Shown here piece by piece: positions 1-6,663 of a stretch of 16,836 nt of DNA. The notes below the pieces were generated by a model. The model saw only the letters and a program-made list of their open reading frames with translations. It was not told where the DNA came from and did not search any database. This stretch comes from Alistipes sp. (GTDB lineage: Bacteria > Bacteroidota > Bacteroidia > Bacteroidales > Rikenellaceae). Each line of letters begins with the position of its first letter. The stretch's first letter is position 1. The translations under genes and the position numbers were made by a program. The DNA is taken from the NCBI GenBank assembly GCA_029065825.1, contig JAIEHQ010000020.1, forward strand, positions 1 to 16,836. Reading direction: 5' to 3'.

Positions 1-1278
1 AACAACCTGAAGAACCAGCAGCGCGACCTGGAGAACAAGAATAAGGAGAATGCCCGTCTGAAAGAGCAGTTGGAGGCGCAGATCCAGTCGCTCAAGCACC
101 AGAAGGAGGAGTCCGACCGCCTGATGCAGGAGCAGAACGTGCGTCTGGAGCAGATATCCGGCCTCAGCTCGGAGGAGGCGAAGAATATCCTGATCGAGAA
201 CATGAAGGCCGATGCCAAGGCCGATGCCGCATCCTACATCAGCGAGACGATCGAGGAGGCGCGTCTGACCGCGACGAAGGAGGCCAAGCGCATCATCGTG
301 GCCTCGATCCAGCGCGTGGCTACCGAAACGGCCATCGAGAATGCCGTGACGGTCTTCAATATCGAGAGCGACGAGGTCAAGGGACGCATCATCGGCCGCG
401 AGGGGCGCAACATCCGGGCGCTGGAGGCAGCCACCGGCATCGAGATCATCGTCGATGATACGCCGGAGGCGATCATTCTGAGCGGTTTCGATCCCGTGCG
501 GCGCGAGATCGCCCGTCTGGCGCTTCACCAGCTGGTAACCGACGGACGCATCCACCCCGCCCGCATCGAGGAGGTGGTGGCCAAGGTGCAGAAGCAGATC
601 GAGGAGGAGATCGTCGAGGTCGGCAAGCGTACGGCCATCGACCTGGGCATCCACGGCCTGCACCCCGAGCTGATCCGCATGATTGGCAAGATGAAGTACC
701 GCTCGTCCTATGGACAGAACCTGTTGCAGCACGCCCGCGAGACGGCCAACCTGGCGGGTATCATGGCGGCCGAGCTGGGACTCAACCCCAAGACGGCCCG
801 CCGTGCCGGTCTGCTGCACGATATAGGCAAGGTGCCCGATGACGAGCCCGAACTGCCGCACGCAATCATTGGCATGAAGCTCGCCGAGAAGTACAAGGAG
901 AAGGCCGAGGTGTGCAATGCCATCGGCGCGCACCACGACGAGGTGGAGATGACCTCGCTCATCGCTCCGATCATCCAGGTCTGCGATGCCATTTCGGGCG
1001 CTCGTCCCGGTGCCCGCCGCGAGGTGGTCGAGAGCTACATCAAGCGCCTGAAGGAGATGGAGGACATCGCTCTTTCGTATCCCGGTGTCGTGAAGACCTA
1101 TGCGATCCAGGCCGGACGCGAGCTGCGTGTGATCGTCGGTGCGGAGAAGCTCTCCGACATGGAGTCCGAGAATCTGTCGCACGATATTGCCAAGAAGATT
1201 CAGGACGAGATGACCTACCCAGGTCAGGTCAAGATCACGGTCATCCGCGAGACGCGCTCGGTCGCCTATGCGAAGTAG
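1..1278 (+). CDS. rny: Ribonuclease Y, 3' part (5' end outside window)
   Basis: Membrane-anchored endoribonuclease that starts decay of many mRNAs. The reading frame is open from base 1, so the gene begins upstream; 425 residues are visible against roughly 520 for the family, so the N-terminal membrane anchor is missing. Residues 1-75 are a charged E/K/Q-rich coiled coil. A KH RNA-binding domain follows (about 118-190) with the G-R-E-G loop at 132-135. The HD hydrolase domain (about 240-335) shows His244, the His273-Asp274 pair and His311-His312-Asp313 expected for metal binding. The C-terminal region to residue 425 is intact, ending in TAG. The internal TTG at 70 could be mistaken for a start, but the coiled coil continues upstream of it. 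Two hairpins follow the stop, so this is the last gene of its transcript. Identification is confident. Confidence 0.95.
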   Translation, partial: NNLKNQQRDLENKNKENARLKEQLEAQIQSLKHQKEESDRLMQEQNVRLEQISGLSSEEAKNILIENMKADAKADAASYISETIEEARLTATKEAKRIIVASIQRVATETAIENAVTVFNIESDEVKGRIIGREGRNIRALEAATGIEIIVDDTPEAIILSGFDPVRREIARLALHQLVTDGRIHPARIEEVVAKVQKQIEEEIVEVGKRTAIDLGIHGLHPELIRMIGKMKYRSSYGQNLLQHARETANLAGIMAAELGLNPKTARRAGLLHDIGKVPDDEPELPHAIIGMKLAEKYKEKAEVCNAIGAHHDEVEMTSLIAPIIQVCDAISGARPGARREVVESYIKRLKEMEDIALSYPGVVKTYAIQAGRELRVIVGAEKLSDMESENLSHDIAKKIQDEMTYPGQVKITVIRETRSVAYAK

Positions 1279-1294
1279 CTGCCGGCACACTCAT

Positions 1295-1320
1295 AAGGGG
1301 CGGCTTTCGGCCGCCGCCTT
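1295..1320 (+). terminator. Hairpin just after rny
   Basis: GGCGGC (1299-1304) pairs with GCCGCC (1310-1315) across a five-base loop, and AAGG (1295-1298) pairs with CCTT (1317-1320) with one bulged G. It starts 17 bases after the rny stop and has only a short T run, so it is either a weak terminator or a 3'-end structure supporting the stronger hairpin downstream. Confidence 0.4.
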
Positions 1321-1326
1321 TGCAGG

Positions 1327-1360
1327 AAAACCCCTTCCGATTCGGTCGGAAGGGGTTTTT
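1327..1360. terminator. Bidirectional intrinsic terminator between rny and the beta-lactamase pseudogene
   Basis: A perfect 14-bp inverted repeat (1327-1340 with 1346-1359) encloses a 5-base loop. It has AAAA on the left and TTTTT on the right, so a U tract forms on either strand. It sits between the convergent ends of rny (+) and the beta-lactamase gene (-) and can terminate both. Confidence 0.9.
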
Positions 1361-1404
1361 GCATGCGCCGCAGTCGGTTTGGCACGGGTTGTCTCCTCTC
1401 GGGT

Positions 1405-1435
1405 GCGGGCTATTTTCTCCCTGCGCGGGCTATTT
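1405..1435. repeat. Short direct repeat at the 3' end of the beta-lactamase pseudogene
   Basis: GCGGGCTATTT occurs at 1405-1415 and again at 1425-1435, a 20-base period. The right copy contains the stop codon of the beta-lactamase frame (complement of 1430-1432). The left copy supplies a stop in another minus-strand frame. It may be a small tandem duplication or chance. Confidence 0.5.
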
Positions 1436-2358
1436 CCGCCGGGAAGGGGGCAGCGGGGCGGATTCTCTCCCGCTCAGACCGTCGTACACGATCCGGGCGA
1501 TGCGTGCGATGAGGGCGGCGTTGTCCGTGTCGCTCTCCCGCGACTCGCTGACGAATACGGCGATGTAGCATCGTCTTCCGTCGGGCAGGAGGATCATGCC
1601 GACATCGTTGTCGGCGATCTTGATCCCCTGCGGCGTGCGGTCGGATGAGCCGGTCTTGTGTGCGACGATCGTCCCCTCGGGCAGCATCCCTTTCAGTTTG
1701 TCGGGACCGGTGGAGGTGGCGATCAGGCAGTCGCGCAGAAAATCGCGGTGGTCGGGTCGCAGCAGGGAGCCTTCGAGGGTGCGGTGCAACAGGAGCACCG
1801 TCGCGGAGGGGCGGCTCCGGTTTTTGTAGGAGTTGCGTATGTCGCGGTGCATGTCGTCCTCCGTTTGCGAGAGGGCGAAGCCCCGTGCGCCGATCCGGCG
1901 GAGGTAGCCGCTCACGGAGTCGATTCCGCCCGCCAGTCCGATCAGTATGTCGCAGGCGTTGTTGTCGCTCAGCGAGAGGCTGTAGCGCAGCAGTTCCCGC
2001 AGCGGGAGGGTTTTTCACGGCAGCCGTACCGGTCGCGCAGCGGGCTGTATGTGTCGGGCAGCAACTGCGACGCTTCGATGCGGATGAGGCTGTCGAGCGA
2101 GATCTGCTCCCGCTCCATCCGGTCCAGGAGGGCGAGTGCCACGTGGAGTTTGAACACGCTCATCAGCGGATAACGGCGGCGGTCGTTGCAGCGGATCCGC
2201 ACCCCGTCGTCGGTCAGTACGGCGACCCCGACGGTGGCGTGCTTTTCCCGCAGCAGGTGCGCTATGCGCTGCCGGACCGTCCGCGTCTGGGCTGCGGCCG
2301 TGAGGGTGCAGAGGCAGAGCAGCAGGCAGGCCAGCAGGCGGCGGAGTGTGTCGTTCAT
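1430..2358 (-). pseudogene. bla: Class A beta-lactamase, interrupted by a one-base frameshift
   Basis: Secreted or periplasmic serine hydrolase of beta-lactam antibiotics. The ATG at 2358 precedes a signal peptide (hydrophobic 8-20, A-A-A before Gln24, signal peptidase I type). The first frame carries the nucleophile motif S67-V-F-K70 and stays homologous to about residue 116. The family sequence then continues in another minus-strand frame, starting L-P-L-R-E-L-L, with S131-D-N133, a probable general base E167 in T-E-D-D-M, and K235-T-G237, ending at TAG 1430. One extra base in the T5 run at 2011-2015 would join the frames into a 309-residue enzyme, a normal length. All four catalytic motifs survive, so the break is recent, a sequencing error, or possibly slippage-prone. 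The E-D-D-M context resembles Bacteroidota enzymes of the CfxA/CblA group, but no subfamily is assigned. No clear promoter is seen; a terminator separates it from gcvT upstream. Confidence 0.88.
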
Positions 2359-2405
2359 GGCTCGAATAGGTAAAATGGGTAATCGATGCGGGCTGCGGTG
2401 CGCAG

Positions 2406-2442
2406 AAAAAGAACCCCGGAAGCGATCGGGCCGCTTCCGGGG
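2406..2442 (-). terminator. Intrinsic terminator of gcvT
   Basis: An 11-bp perfect stem (2414-2424 with 2432-2442) has a 7-base loop. Read on the minus strand, TTCTTTTT follows it (complement of 2406-2413). It begins about 29 bases after the gcvT stop and isolates the beta-lactamase pseudogene from the gcvT transcript. Confidence 0.9.
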
Positions 2443-2470
2443 AAAATCTTCTTCAGGGTAGGCGTGCGGT

Positions 2471-3580
2471 CTATTTCGTTCCGACAAAGGGGAGTTTGAC
2501 CACTTCGGCCTTCATCAGCTTCTCGCGGATCACGATGGCGATCTGCGTGCCGACCTTGGCATACTCCTTTTTCACGTAGCCCATGCCGATGCCCTGTTTC
2601 AGGCAGGGCGACATGGTGCCGGAGGTCACTTCGCCGATGATCTCGCCCTCGGGCGAGGCGATCTTGTACTCGTGGCGCGGAATGCCGCGGTCGATCATCT
2701 TGAAACCTATCAGCTTGCGGGTCAGGCCGCCGGCTTTCTGCTGTTCCATGTAGGCGCGGTCGATGAAATCCTTGCCTTCGACGAATTTGGTGATCCAGCC
2801 CAGTCCGGCCTCGATCGGCGAGGTGGTGTCGCAGATGTCGTTGCCGTAGAGGCAGAAGCCCATCTCCAGACGCAGCGTGTCGCGGGCGCCGAGGCCGATG
2901 TTCTTCAGTCCTTCCGGCTCGCCGGCCTTCCAGAGCGCCTCCCAGAGCTTCTCGCCGTCCTCGTTGGCCACGTAGATCTCGCAGCCGCCCGCTCCGGTGT
3001 AGCCCGTGATCGAGAGGATCGCATCCACGCCGGCCACCTTCGTTTTCTTGAAGGTGTAGTACTCCATGTTCTCGACCGGCTCGTCGCACAGTTTCTGGAC
3101 GATCTTCATGGCGTTGGGTCCCTGCACGGCCAGCTGGCAGATCTCGTCGGAGGCGTTGTAGAGCTGCTTGCCGTGGCCGGCCTCCAGGCCGAACTTCGCC
3201 CCCTGCTCGACGATGTGCTTCCAGTCCTTGTCGATGTTGGCGGCGTTGATGACCAGCAGGTAGGTCTCGGCATCGACGCGATAGACCAGCAGGTCATCGA
3301 CGATGCCGCCTTTGCCGTTGGGCATGCAGGTGTACTGCACCTTGCCGTCGTAGAGGGCCGCCACGTCGTTCGAGGTAATGTGCTGCAGGAAGGCCTCGGC
3401 TTTCGGACCCTTGACCCACACCTCGCCCATGTGGCTTACGTCGAAGACACCGGCGTTGTTGCGTACCGAGAGGTGTTCGTCGTTGATGCCCGAGAATTCG
3501 ATCGGCATGTTGTAACCCGCGAACTCGGCCATCTTGGCGCCGTTCTCGATGTGGTGTTTGGTAAAAACGGTTGTTTTCAT
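2471..3580 (-). CDS. gcvT: Aminomethyltransferase (glycine cleavage system T protein)
   Basis: T protein of the glycine cleavage system. It moves the aminomethyl group from lipoylated H protein to tetrahydrofolate, releasing ammonia and giving 5,10-methylene-THF. The 369 residues are the usual length. The N-terminal region reads straight through the expected G-x-N-M-P-I-E-F and F-D-V-S-H-M-G signatures (about 22-52). The folate-site stretch G-K-G-G-I-V-D-D-L-L-V-Y lies at 89-100, with Asp95/Asp96 as the catalytic aspartate. The C-terminal barrel contains G-x-V-T-S-G-T-x-S-P. Start is ATG at 3580 with an A/T-rich leader and no Shine-Dalgarno, usual for this phylum. The acetyltransferase gene ends 40 bases upstream on the same strand, so the two are probably cotranscribed. 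gcvH and gcvP are not in the window. Confidence 0.97.
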   Translation of the reverse strand: MKTTVFTKHHIENGAKMAEFAGYNMPIEFSGINDEHLSVRNNAGVFDVSHMGEVWVKGPKAEAFLQHITSNDVAALYDGKVQYTCMPNGKGGIVDDLLVYRVDAETYLLVINAANIDKDWKHIVEQGAKFGLEAGHGKQLYNASDEICQLAVQGPNAMKIVQKLCDEPVENMEYYTFKKTKVAGVDAILSITGYTGAGGCEIYVANEDGEKLWEALWKAGEPEGLKNIGLGARDTLRLEMGFCLYGNDICDTTSPIEAGLGWITKFVEGKDFIDRAYMEQQKAGGLTRKLIGFKMIDRGIPRHEYKIASPEGEIIGEVTSGTMSPCLKQGIGMGYVKKEYAKVGTQIAIVIREKLMKAEVVKLPFVGTK

Positions 3581-3620
3581 ATTCTTACGTTTTTATTTGT
3601 GTGAATATCCGGGATTGTTC

Positions 3621-4820
3621 CTACTCGCGCCGCTTCACGCCCATGCGCGGACAGCGGCGGAACTCGCGGGTGCGGTCGAACAGGTAGCGGTAGGTGGTGT
3701 GCATCTTGTGCTTGGTGGCGCAGACGTAGTTCTCGACCATGCGCATCATCACGGGGTTGAAGTCGCCGATCCAGGCCAGCTCGAGGCTCTTGTAGGGGAG
3801 CTTGTCCACCACCTTCTCGAACTCGCGGATGATGCCCGACTCGATGCCCTTGCCGTGGAACTCCGGCGCCACGCCGAAGATCAGGCCGAAGATGCGGTCG
3901 GCCTTGTGCGATACCTTGAGCGCCCACATCAGGCGCAGCTTGTTCCACCAGCCCAGTTTGCCGTCGAAGGCCCCGATCACGCGGTTGAGGTCGGGGACCA
4001 TGATGAAGAAGCCGATCGGCTCGTCGTTGTAGTAGGCGAAGTAGATCAGCCGCTCGTCGATGATGGGCCGCAGCGTGTTGAGGATGCGCTGCGCCTCTTC
4101 GCGGTCCATCGCCTTGACTCCCGAGAAGAGCGCCCACGCCTTGTTGTAGATCAGACGGAAGTCCTCGGCCACCTGTTCGAGGTTGTCCTTGGAGATGTGC
4201 CGGAAGCTGTAGCCGGCCGTCTCCTCGAGACGCTTCACCCGCTCATAGACCGAGTCGCTCAGCATGCCTACGTTCAGCTCCCGCAGGTAGGTGTGCTGGT
4301 TGAAGTAGTTCTTGAATCCGTAGTTCTCGAAAAGGTCTTTATAATAAGGTGGGTTGTAGGGGTTCTCGAACAGCGGCTGGAACTGGTAGCCCTCGACCAG
4401 CAGCCCCCACCACGAGTCGCGCGGTCCGAAGTTGATCGGTCCGTCCATCGCCTCCATGCCCCGGCTGGCGAGCCACATGCGGGCTGCGTCGAAGAGCCGG
4501 TCGGCCAGCTGCTGGTCGTCGATCGCCTCGAAAAATCCGCAGCCTCCCGTCGGCTGCTCCTCCAGCATGGCGTGCTCCCGGTCGTAGAAAGCCGCGATGC
4601 GGCCGACCACCCGCCCCTCGCGGTCGCGGGCGATCCAGCGTATGGCCTCGCCCGAGGCGAACATTTCGTTTTTCTTCGGATCGAAGATCGCCCGGATCGA
4701 GTCGTCGAGGGGGCAGACCCAGTTTCTGTTTCCTTTGTAGATGCGTCGGGGCAGGTCGAGGAACTCGCGCTCCGAGCGTTTGTCGGAGACCTCCTGAAGG
4801 ATATATTTGTCGGAACTCAT
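3621..4820 (-). CDS. GNAT-fold N-acetyltransferase-like protein, function unknown
   Basis: A 399-residue cytosolic protein that I place in the GNAT superfamily, without a known substrate. The C-terminal half looks like a GNAT domain: a strand with Y-N-D-E-P-I-G-F-F-I, then F-G-V-A-P-E-F-H322-G-K-G325-I, matching the pyrophosphate-binding motif A (R/Q-x-x-G-x-G/A), then E-L-A-W-I-G-D-F-N and a terminal Y-R-Y-L-F-D. The N-terminal half also contains an acetyltransferase-like segment (I-A-R-D-R-E-G-R-V-V-G-R-I, near residue 65), so a double GNAT fold is possible. An aromatic stretch (about 125-170, D-S-W-W-G and N-P-Y-N-P-P-Y-Y) may form a substrate pocket. Start ATG 4820 follows an A-rich leader and a -7 box. 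It is the first gene of a likely operon with gcvT. The family is inferred from motifs; its role is unknown. Confidence 0.8.
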   Translation of the reverse strand: MSSDKYILQEVSDKRSEREFLDLPRRIYKGNRNWVCPLDDSIRAIFDPKKNEMFASGEAIRWIARDREGRVVGRIAAFYDREHAMLEEQPTGGCGFFEAIDDQQLADRLFDAARMWLASRGMEAMDGPINFGPRDSWWGLLVEGYQFQPLFENPYNPPYYKDLFENYGFKNYFNQHTYLRELNVGMLSDSVYERVKRLEETAGYSFRHISKDNLEQVAEDFRLIYNKAWALFSGVKAMDREEAQRILNTLRPIIDERLIYFAYYNDEPIGFFIMVPDLNRVIGAFDGKLGWWNKLRLMWALKVSHKADRIFGLIFGVAPEFHGKGIESGIIREFEKVVDKLPYKSLELAWIGDFNPVMMRMVENYVCATKHKMHTTYRYLFDRTREFRRCPRMGVKRRE

Positions 4821-4849
4821 TTTTTGTCGGTTGAAAAGTTTGATCCCAA

Positions 4850-4857
4850 CAAAGATA
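4850..4857 (-). promoter_or_regulatory. -7 promoter box for the acetyltransferase-gcvT operon
   Basis: Read on the minus strand, the bases spell TATCTTTG, an exact match to the Bacteroidota -7 consensus TAnnTTTG. It lies about 30 bases upstream of the ATG at 4820. No convincing -33 TTTG is visible at the usual distance. Confidence 0.7.
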
Positions 4858-4896
4858 ACGAAATTCCCGCTCGATCCGTGCGATCGCCCGAGAAAA

Positions 4897-5016
4897 CTTC
4901 ATGATTTTTTCTCTGCCGCGGATGCCTCCGCCGCCCCGGAGGAGGGGCCGGAATCCCTGCCGGCGGCGGGGAAGAGGAGGCGTGCTGCGAAAAAGAAATC
5001 TTTTCGTGCGAAATAA
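4897..5016 (+). other. Possible gene relic: short basic C-terminal-like open frame
   Basis: The intergenic region between the divergent promoters is AT-rich except for a GC-rich island (about 4915-4985). There one plus-strand frame reads as an Ala/Glu/Pro segment followed by a Lys/Arg-rich end (G-K-R-R-R-A-A-K-K-K-S-F-R-A-K) and TAA at 5014-5016. Third codon positions in the island are mostly G or C, as in neighbouring genes. There is no usable start: the frame runs back through the acetyltransferase promoter. It looks like the tail of a lost protein gene, but chance composition is equally possible. A 6-bp hairpin (4925-4930 with 4937-4942) lies inside it. Confidence 0.25.
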
Positions 5017-5040
5017 ATTACAATCTATCGGAATAAATAC

Positions 5041-5048
5041 TATCTTTG
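5041..5048 (+). promoter_or_regulatory. -7 promoter box for gdhA
   Basis: TATCTTTG matches the Bacteroidota TAnnTTTG element exactly. It sits 37 bases before the gdhA ATG, predicting a leader of about 30 bases that is A/T-rich. No clear -33 element is seen. The start at 5085 is preferred over the in-frame ATG at 5103 because this spacing leaves a normal leader. Confidence 0.75.
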
Positions 5049-5084
5049 CGACAACGTTAAACCACAACTTAAATTCATAATATT

Positions 5085-6425
5085 ATGAACGTACAAAACT
5101 TAATGGCAGAATTGGAGCGTAAGCACCCGGGTGAAAACGAATACCTGCAGGCCGTACGCGAGGTCCTCGAGTCGATCGAGGAGGTTTACAACCAGCATCC
5201 CGAATTCGAGAAGGCGAAGATCGTCGAGCGCATCGTGGAGCCCGACCGTATCTTCACGTTCCGTGTGACCTGGGTTGATGACAACGGCACCGTGCAGACC
5301 AACCTGGGCTACCGCGTGCAGTTCAACGGCGCGATCGGTCCCTACAAAGGCGGTCTGCGTTTCCACAAGGCTGTGAACCCCTCCATGCTGAAGTTCCTCG
5401 GTTTCGAGCAGACCTTCAAGAACGCGCTGACGACCCTCCCCATGGGCGGCGCGAAGGGCGGTTCGGACTTCGATCCCGTCGGCAAGTCGGATGCTGAGAT
5501 CATGCGTTTCTGCCAGGCTTTCATGCTGGAGCTTTGGCGCAACATCGGTGTTGATACCGACGTTCCCGCCGGCGACGTAGGCGTAGGCGGCCGTGAGATC
5601 GGCTTCCTGAACGGTATGTATCAGAAGCTCGCCCGCAAGTACCACACCGGCGTGCTGACCGGCAAGGGCGAGACCTGGGGCGGTTCGATCCTCCGTCCGG
5701 AGGCAACCGGCTTCGGTGCTCTCTACTTCGTCGAGCACATGCTCAAGCTCGCAGGCAAGAGCCTGAAGGGCGCTACCATCGCCGTTTCCGGTTTCGGTAA
5801 CGTGGCTTGGGGTGCTTCGAAGAAAGCTACCGAGCTGGGCGCTAAGGTTATCGCTATCTCGGGTCCCGACGGTGTCGTCAATATTCCCGAGGGTATGAAC
5901 GAGGAGATGATCGACTACCTGCTGGAGCTCCGCGCTTCGAACCGCAACATCGTGGCTCCGTTCGCAGAGAAGTTCCCGCAGGCAACCTTCACTCCGGGCA
6001 AGAAGGCTTGGAGCGTGAAGTGCGACATCGCGCTGCCTTGCGCATTCCAGAACGAGCTCAACGGCGACGACGCTGCCGAGCTGCTGAAGAACGGCACCTG
6101 GTGCGTTGCCGAGGTTTCGAACATGGGCTGCACGCCGGAGGCTATCCACGCTTTCCAGAGCGCAGGTATCCTCTTCGCTCCCGGTAAGGCTGTAAACGCA
6201 GGTGGCGTTGCTACTTCGGGTCTGGAGATGACGCAGAACTGCATGCACCTCTCGTGGTCGGGCAAAGAGGTGGACGAGAAGCTCCACTTCATCATGGAGA
6301 GCATCCACGAGGCTTGCGTGAAGTTCGGCAAGCAGCAGGACGGCCACATCGACTACGTGAAGGGCGCCAACATCGCCGGCTTCATGAAGGTCGCTCAGGC
6401 TATGCTCGAGCAGGGTATCTACTAA
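5085..6425 (+). CDS. gdhA: Glutamate dehydrogenase, hexameric, probably NADP(H)-dependent
   Basis: Catalyses reductive amination of 2-oxoglutarate to glutamate, a main route of ammonia assimilation in gut Bacteroidota. The 446 residues match the hexameric family (about 445-450). Visible features are G-P-Y-K-G-G-L-R-F-H in the substrate site, M120-G-G-A-K124-G-G with the catalytic lysine, P-A-G-D-V-G-V-G-G-R-E-I-G, and a Rossmann motif G236-F-G238-N-V-A. The S-G-P-D-G after the second Rossmann strand fits the NADP-type small-hexamer group, but cofactor preference is inferred. Codons differ from the neighbours: many GCT, GGT and GTT codons, as expected for a highly expressed gene. Two stops in tandem (TAA TAA, 6423-6428) and a strong terminator follow. 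It is monocistronic. Confidence 0.97.
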   Translation: MNVQNLMAELERKHPGENEYLQAVREVLESIEEVYNQHPEFEKAKIVERIVEPDRIFTFRVTWVDDNGTVQTNLGYRVQFNGAIGPYKGGLRFHKAVNPSMLKFLGFEQTFKNALTTLPMGGAKGGSDFDPVGKSDAEIMRFCQAFMLELWRNIGVDTDVPAGDVGVGGREIGFLNGMYQKLARKYHTGVLTGKGETWGGSILRPEATGFGALYFVEHMLKLAGKSLKGATIAVSGFGNVAWGASKKATELGAKVIAISGPDGVVNIPEGMNEEMIDYLLELRASNRNIVAPFAEKFPQATFTPGKKAWSVKCDIALPCAFQNELNGDDAAELLKNGTWCVAEVSNMGCTPEAIHAFQSAGILFAPGKAVNAGGVATSGLEMTQNCMHLSWSGKEVDEKLHFIMESIHEACVKFGKQQDGHIDYVKGANIAGFMKVAQAMLEQGIY

Positions 6426-6449
6426 TAAACGGTTGTTTCCCTTATAAGG

Positions 6450-6485
6450 CGGGAGCGGTCCTTCGGGCCGCTCCCGTTGTTTGTT
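6450..6485 (+). terminator. Intrinsic terminator of gdhA
   Basis: A 9-bp stem (6450-6458 with 6468-6476) extends to a CC-TTCG-GG cap, a stable tetraloop, and is followed by T-rich TTGTTTGTTG. It begins 24 bases after the gdhA stop. Confidence 0.9.
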
Positions 6486-6605
6486 GTCGTGCGCGGAGGG
6501 TTTCGGCTGCCGCGGAGCCTGAATCCCGGGTGCCGTAGCTCTCGTTGCAGCCGCTCTTCCCGGCGGCGGAGCGCGATCCGCTTCGTGCATCCGGGTTCGA
6601 ACGGC

Positions 6606-6642
6606 AAACGCCCCGAAATCCGGGCGGGACTTCGGGGCGTTT
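6606..6642 (-). terminator. Intrinsic terminator of pgi
   Basis: A perfect 12-bp inverted repeat (6606-6617 with 6631-6642) has a 13-base loop. It lies 21 bases beyond the pgi stop and ends in TTT on either strand. The 120 bases between this hairpin and the gdhA terminator hold no gene that I can support. Confidence 0.8.
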
Positions 6643-6663
6643 GTGGGCTATGGGGGCTGTGGG

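Noticed and set aside
912..1648. Plus-strand frames overlapping the end of rny and the spacer
   Set aside because: They lie in other frames of rny or run opposite the beta-lactamase gene and show no domain.
2359..2487. N-terminal extension of the beta-lactamase frame to 2487
   Set aside because: It would cross the gcvT terminator and overlap the gcvT 3' end; the signal peptide begins properly at the ATG at 2358.
5100..6590. Minus-strand open frame of 496 codons opposite gdhA
   Set aside because: gdhA is unmistakable on the plus strand and the antisense product has no family signature.
6590..6605. GGGTTCGAAC-like bases resembling a tRNA T-arm
   Set aside because: The flanking bases do not form a 5-bp T-stem, and no anticodon arm or acceptor stem can be drawn around it on either strand.
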